Positions 59,941 through 64,000 of a stretch of DNA of 64,000 nucleotides are shown one piece after another. Positions within the stretch are counted from its first letter, which is position 1; each line of letters begins with the position of its first letter. The notes beneath the pieces were generated by a model, which saw only the letters and a program-made list of their open reading frames with translations, ran no database searches and was not told the origin of the DNA. Source of the DNA: Arthrobacter zhaoxinii (GTDB lineage: Bacteria; Actinomycetota; Actinomycetes; Actinomycetales; Micrococcaceae); contig NZ_JANFLT010000002.1 of the NCBI RefSeq assembly GCF_024385505.1, forward strand, positions 496,001-560,000, in the 5' to 3' direction. The position numbers and the translations under genes are program-made.

Positions 59941-62139
59941 TTACGCAATGGCAGGTTCCTCCGCCTTCTTCCGGGGCTTCACATACCGTTTCAGGGCCAC
60001 GTAGACGAAGCCGGTAACTGCTGCCCCCGCCAGGATGGCCACAATGAACATCAGGAGGTTTCCGATGGCGAAGAACACGAAGATTCCTCCGTGCGGTGCC
60101 TGTGAGGTTACCCCGGTTCCCAGGCAGATGGCACCGGCAACGGCGCCGCCCAGCATGGTGGAGGGAATCACCCGGAAGAAGTCGGCGGCGGCAAACGGGA
60201 TGGCTCCTTCGGAAATGAAGGCGGCACCCAGCAGCCACGCCGCCTTGCCGTTCTCGCGCAGGGCCATGCTGAACTGGTTCTTAGCCAGCACCGTGGAGGC
60301 GAATGCCATGCCCAGCGGCGGGACCATCCCGGCGGCCATGACCGCTGCCATGATCTCCCAGGGCACCTGGTTGTCGAAGCTGCCTTCCCCGAGGCCGGCC
60401 ACCGCAAACGCGTAGGCCACCTTGTTGATCGGGCCGCCCAGGTCCGAGCCCATCATCAGGCCCAGGATGATGCCCAGCCCGATGGCCGCGACTCCTGTGA
60501 GGCCGGTCAGCCAGTTGTTCAGCCCCTGTGTCAGGGCGGCAATAGGACCGCCCAGAACCAGCATCATCAGTCCGGAGGCGATGATGGAGGCTAGGAGGGG
60601 GATGATGACCACGGGCATCAGCCCGCGCATCCACGAGGGAACGTTCCAGCCGCCGATCCACCGGGCCGCGTAGCCGGCCAGCAGGCCGCCGATGATGCCG
60701 CCGATAAAGCCGGCGTCCATGAACACTGCCACGGCCCCTGCGGTGAAGCCCGGTGCTATGCCGGGCCGGTCGGCCAGGGCATAGGCAATGTAGCCGGCCA
60801 GCGCCGGTACGAGGAAGCCCATGGACAGGGAGCCGATCTTCCAGAACACGGCACCGAGATAGGCGATGATCCCTTCAGGCGGCGGACTCAGGAGCGATGT
60901 GCCGTCCAGCATCCGGTCGCCGTTGGCGACGTCGTCGACCGACAGGGCGAGCTCGTAGCCGCCCAGCAGGAAGCCGAGGGCAATCAGCAGGCCGCCGCCG
61001 GCGACGAACGGAATCATGTAGCTGACACCGGTCAGCAGTGCCCGCTTGAGCTGTCCGCCGAACCCTTCCCCGCCGGACCCGGAGCCGCCTTCGTCCTCAT
61101 TGCCGCCGCCCCCGCCTCCGGACACGCGCCGGGCGTTGGGGTCATTGACCGCATTGAGGGCTTCGTCGATCATGACTCCCGGCTCGTCGATCCCGCGTTT
61201 CACGGGCCCGCTGATCACAGGTTTTCCAGCGAATCGTGCCTTGTCCCGGACGTCAACGTCGACGGCGAAAATCACCGCTTCCGCGTTGCGGATCACCGAC
61301 GGGTCCAGGGGAGTGGACTTGGCTGATCCCTGCGTTTCCACCTGCAGGTCGACACCGCGCTCGGCTGCTGCAGCGGCGAGGGAATCCGCCGCCATGTAGG
61401 TGTGCGCAATGCCGGTGGGGCAGGCCGTGACGGCAACGAGGTGGCGGGACCTTGAGGTGTCCGTTTCGGTGGCCCCGGTGCCTCCGGCGGAGGCGGGGGC
61501 ATTTGCTCCGTGTCCGCCGTCGTCCGTTCCGTCCGGCTGCAGGCCGCCGCGGGAGCCGACGTCGCTGCCCGCGGCTGTGGCTCCGCTGGCTCCGCTGGCG
61601 GCCCCGGCCGCGGTGGCGGCCCCGGCCGCTCCGGCCGCGGTGGCCCCGGTGCCGCCCCCTGCGGTCCCGGCACTGGGCTGTGCGGGACCAAGCCCGAGGG
61701 CTCCGTCAACAAGTTCCACAATCTGCGCCGGGGAAGTGGCGGTTCGCAGGGAGGCGGTGAAGTCCTTTCGGATGAGGGACCGTGCCAGCTTGGCGAGCAG
61801 CTGGAGGTGCTCCTGGTCTGCGCCCTCCGGGGCGGCGATGAAGAAGACAATGTCGGCGGGACCGTCCTTGGCGCCCCAGTCCACGCTCGGGCGGATCCGG
61901 GCCATGGCGAGCGTCGGTTGAGTGACGGCCGCGGACCGGCAGTGTGGAATCGCAATGCCTCCCGGCACCCCGGTGGCGGTTTTCGACTCGCGGGCCATGG
62001 CATCCGCGTAGAGGTCCTCGTAGCTGCTCGCCCGGCCGGCAGCCACCACCCCCCGGGCCAGGTGGCCGATGATATCCCCTTTGTCCTTGCCCAAATTCTC
62101 ATCCAACGTAACCAGATCGGGCGTAATGAGGTCCGACAT
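59941..62139 (-). CDS. fruA: PTS fructose transporter subunit EIIABC
   Basis: Imports fructose as fructose-1-phosphate. The 732-residue protein has an N-terminal EIIA domain (His66 in GGIAIPHCRSA), a low-complexity Gly/Ala/Thr linker (about 151-230), an EIIB domain with Cys240 (VTACPTGIAHTYMAADSL) and a C-terminal EIIC domain of about nine helices containing PIAALTQGLN and HGGIFVFFAIG. The linker is unusually long and is encoded by imperfect GGCCCCGGCCGC-type repeats. Overlaps fruK by one base (TGATG). Actinobacterial FruA proteins have this domain order. Confidence 0.95.
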   Translation of the reverse strand: MSDLITPDLVTLDENLGKDKGDIIGHLARGVVAAGRASSYEDLYADAMARESKTATGVPGGIAIPHCRSAAVTQPTLAMARIRPSVDWGAKDGPADIVFFIAAPEGADQEHLQLLAKLARSLIRKDFTASLRTATSPAQIVELVDGALGLGPAQPSAGTAGGGTGATAAGAAGAATAAGAASGASGATAAGSDVGSRGGLQPDGTDDGGHGANAPASAGGTGATETDTSRSRHLVAVTACPTGIAHTYMAADSLAAAAAERGVDLQVETQGSAKSTPLDPSVIRNAEAVIFAVDVDVRDKARFAGKPVISGPVKRGIDEPGVMIDEALNAVNDPNARRVSGGGGGGNEDEGGSGSGGEGFGGQLKRALLTGVSYMIPFVAGGGLLIALGFLLGGYELALSVDDVANGDRMLDGTSLLSPPPEGIIAYLGAVFWKIGSLSMGFLVPALAGYIAYALADRPGIAPGFTAGAVAVFMDAGFIGGIIGGLLAGYAARWIGGWNVPSWMRGLMPVVIIPLLASIIASGLMMLVLGGPIAALTQGLNNWLTGLTGVAAIGLGIILGLMMGSDLGGPINKVAYAFAVAGLGEGSFDNQVPWEIMAAVMAAGMVPPLGMAFASTVLAKNQFSMALRENGKAAWLLGAAFISEGAIPFAAADFFRVIPSTMLGGAVAGAICLGTGVTSQAPHGGIFVFFAIGNLLMFIVAILAGAAVTGFVYVALKRYVKPRKKAEEPAIA

Positions 62140-63149
62140 CAGCTTTCCTCCTTCGATGACGACGACGGCGTTCGGCCTGCGCCGTTAAGGGTGGTGATCG
62201 TGACCGCTCCCGGATCTGTTGCTGACAGGGCGGGAACGGTGGTTCCGGGCAGTGACGCTGCAGCGGCCCCATGGGCCACGGCCTGCCGGAGGCAGTCCGG
62301 CGGCGCTGCACCGGCAACCTCGGCCAGCAGGTATCCGGCCAGGGCCGAATCTCCGGCGCCGACCGTCGACCGGGCCCGCACCGGTGGGCGGGAGGCCAGC
62401 CAGCTTCCGTTTTGGGTTACCAGGAGTGCGCCCTTGGCTCCGAGGGTGGCAAGCACGGCGCCGACGCCGCGTTCAATCAGCATTCCCGCTGCCCGCGCCG
62501 CCAGCAGGGGATCTGCTTCGAGGGCCGCTTCGGAGGAGAACCCCGTGGCCTCGGCGAGTTCCTCGGCGTTGGGTTTGAGCAGGTCCGGTGCCGCTCCGTG
62601 CAGCAGTGCCCCCATCAGGGGCGGGCCGGAGGAATCGATGGCGATGCGCGGCGATGCAGCCCCGAGCCGCTCCCGCACCGCATGCGCAACGGAGGCGTAA
62701 AAGTCCGGCGGCACCTCAGGCGGCAGCGAGCCTGCCAGCACCAGCCAGGCCCCTGGTCCGGCGCCGCCTGCGGTGCAGGCCCCCACCAGCAGGGTGATGA
62801 GGGCTTCCTGCTCCGCCGGCTTCAGCGGCGGGCCGGGCGCATTGATCTTGGTGGTGGTACCGTCCGGCTCCGTGAGCGTGATGTTGCTGCGCAGCGGTGC
62901 CTCGATGGGCAGGTTCAGGTACTCAACCGAGGCGAGCCGCAGTCCGGCCATGACCGGATCGGAGTCGGCGCCGGGAAGCACGGCAATGGACCGGACGCCG
63001 GAGACTGTGAGTGCCCGGGACACATTCACGCCCTTGCCGCCGGGTTCTTCCCCGGCTGACACGGCACGCTGCACCGCGCCCCGCTCCAGCTCGCCGGGGA
63101 GCTGAACGGTTCGGTCCAGACTGGGGTTGGCAGTGAGGGTAAGGATCAT
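62139..63149 (-). CDS. fruK: 1-phosphofructokinase
   Basis: Phosphorylates fructose-1-phosphate to fructose-1,6-bisphosphate. The 336-residue PfkB-family kinase has the substrate motif GGKGVNVSRAL, the ATP/catalytic STVGAGDSALAGYL near the end and LTANPSLDRT at the N-terminus. ATG 63149 follows an AAGGAT-like region and the start fits family alignment. It is the first gene of the operon; a typical FruR/DeoR gene is not adjacent. Confidence 0.95.
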   Translation of the reverse strand: MILTLTANPSLDRTVQLPGELERGAVQRAVSAGEEPGGKGVNVSRALTVSGVRSIAVLPGADSDPVMAGLRLASVEYLNLPIEAPLRSNITLTEPDGTTTKINAPGPPLKPAEQEALITLLVGACTAGGAGPGAWLVLAGSLPPEVPPDFYASVAHAVRERLGAASPRIAIDSSGPPLMGALLHGAAPDLLKPNAEELAEATGFSSEAALEADPLLAARAAGMLIERGVGAVLATLGAKGALLVTQNGSWLASRPPVRARSTVGAGDSALAGYLLAEVAGAAPPDCLRQAVAHGAAAASLPGTTVPALSATDPGAVTITTLNGAGRTPSSSSKEES

Positions 63150-63247
63150 GAAGGGGATCCGTCCAGGCCGGGCCTGCCGGGTCCGGCCGGTGTTGGGGGG
63201 AGAACGGCTTGCCGGCGCGGTTTCCGGTTCTCTTGGTGGCTTCTGTT

Positions 63248-63295
63248 CGCATACATGCACACCCGCGATCTGTGGCGGCAGCCACTGTTTATGCG
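63248..63295. promoter_or_regulatory. interrupted inverted repeat upstream of fruK
   Basis: CGCATA (63248-63253) and TATGCG (63290-63295) form an inverted repeat with 36 bases between. Together with nearby ATGCACACC this may be an operator for the fructose operon, but the signal is weak. The surrounding 246 bases otherwise show no gene. Confidence 0.25.
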
Positions 63296-63395
63296 TTGAA
63301 GCGACTCTACTTTTGGTGCCGTGCCCGTGGCAATGGCCGCCGGGCGGGGCACCATCGGCCGCCTGCAAACGGCGGTGCACCGCTACGCTGAACCG

Positions 63396-64000
63396 ATGGA
63401 AAACGTGACGTGGTCAGAGCCCGCAGACCGGCGGCGGGGACGTGAACTGGTGGTCCTGCTGCACGGCTACGGATCAGGGGAGCAGGCAATGGAACGGCTC
63501 TTCACCGCGCTGCCGGCTTCTGCCGTGGGGGCTGCGGTGCGGGGACCGCTGGACGTGGGCGGAACCAGCGGATGGTTCCTGCTGGACCCGCTGCTGAACT
63601 CCGACACCAGCGAGGTCCTGGAATCGGCTCTCCGGCTGCTGGCCTGGCTGGACCGGATCCGGGCGGAGGAAGAATTCACCGGAATCTCCCTCGTCGGGTT
63701 CTCCCAGGGGATGGCCATGGCCGGCACGCTCCTGCGGCTGCGGCCGCGGGATTTCCGGGCCGTTGTAGGGCTGTCCGGCTGGATTGCCCGCAATGAGCTC
63801 CTGGCCGCCGCGGAACCTCTGCCGGCCCGGGTTCCGTTCTTTTGGGGACGTGACCGGCAGGACTGGGTCATCAATGCCGACGCGGTGGCTTACACCCGGG
63901 AATGGCTGGAGGAAAACGCAGCCCTCACCGCCCGGACCTATTCCGGAATGGGGCACACCATCGGTGCAGGGGAAGTCTCCGATGTCGCGGTGTTCCTTCG
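63396..64000 (+). CDS. alpha/beta hydrolase, phospholipase/carboxylesterase type (3' end outside window)
   Basis: A serine esterase of the small phospholipase/carboxylesterase family. 201 residues visible. It has LVVLLHGYGSGEQAM (oxyanion region), the nucleophile in LVGFSQGMAMA (GxSxG) and a catalytic His in YSGMGHTIGA; the catalytic Asp is probably in WGRDRQDWVI. The last helix is cut at the window edge. TACGCT, six bases, ATG implies a leaderless mRNA. Confidence 0.88.
   Translation, partial: MENVTWSEPADRRRGRELVVLLHGYGSGEQAMERLFTALPASAVGAAVRGPLDVGGTSGWFLLDPLLNSDTSEVLESALRLLAWLDRIRAEEEFTGISLVGFSQGMAMAGTLLRLRPRDFRAVVGLSGWIARNELLAAAEPLPARVPFFWGRDRQDWVINADAVAYTREWLEENAALTARTYSGMGHTIGAGEVSDVAVFL

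Overview
The window reads as a chromosome segment of a high-GC Gram-positive bacterium of the Micrococcaceae (Arthrobacter type). This rests on the GC-rich third codon positions, lsr2, ClpC, the DUF2342 and DUF3180 families, a mycobacterial-type ArgA, the FtsH-folate-panC-lysS cluster and many leaderless GTG/ATG genes. No rRNA, insertion sequence, prophage or CRISPR array is visible. Most of it is core and metabolic.

Layout. 1-13 kb: a uracil/xanthine permease cut by the window edge, an SDR and aldehyde dehydrogenase pair, phosphoglucomutase, a MetE-like methyltransferase behind a 144-nt structured leader, a POT peptide transporter, a luciferase-like monooxygenase, an amidase, rhodanese-pheA and topoisomerase IB. 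13-23 kb: lipid kinase, serS, HAD phosphatase, SatD-like regulator, pyrophosphatase, a PBP4-type carboxypeptidase, DUF2342 metalloprotease, tilS and hpt. 23-34 kb: ftsH, then folE-folP-folB-folK, DUF3180, two PH-domain membrane proteins, a DUF2520 Rossmann protein, panC and lysS. 34-38 kb: lsr2, clpC, argA and csbD. 38-46 kb: dhaKLM, mutY, disA, radA and a FUSC-family membrane protein. 46-52 kb: pstSCAB behind a PHO box, facing a low-affinity phosphate transporter with its DUF47 partner. 53-58 kb is the most accessory-looking part: tRNA-Lys, a heme-oxygenase-fold oxidase gene with an apparent frameshift coupled to a CDGSH protein, small unknown genes, and a regulator plus 7-helix membrane protein pair between related hairpins. 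58-63 kb: a complete fructose PTS (fruK-fruA-ptsI-ptsH). A carboxylesterase runs off the right end.

How the parts fit. Phosphate uptake is covered twice: inducible high-affinity Pst and low-affinity Pit. The fructose operon carries the general PTS proteins EI and HPr, and DhaM in the dihydroxyacetone kinase operon carries its own HPr domain, so EI at 58-60 kb probably phosphorylates both. FolE to FolK make most of the early folate pathway, with pantothenate synthesis (PanC) downstream. DisA (c-di-AMP), RadA and MutY form a genome-maintenance block.

The points most worth a second look are: the heme-oxygenase-like/CDGSH pair with its frameshift and palindromic promoter; the tandem-HTH regulator plus 7TM module; the possible riboswitch at 6.3 kb; a leaderless 15-residue ORF coupled to the DUF47-pit operon; and a recurring leaderless promoter layout (-10 hexamer, 6 nt, start codon).
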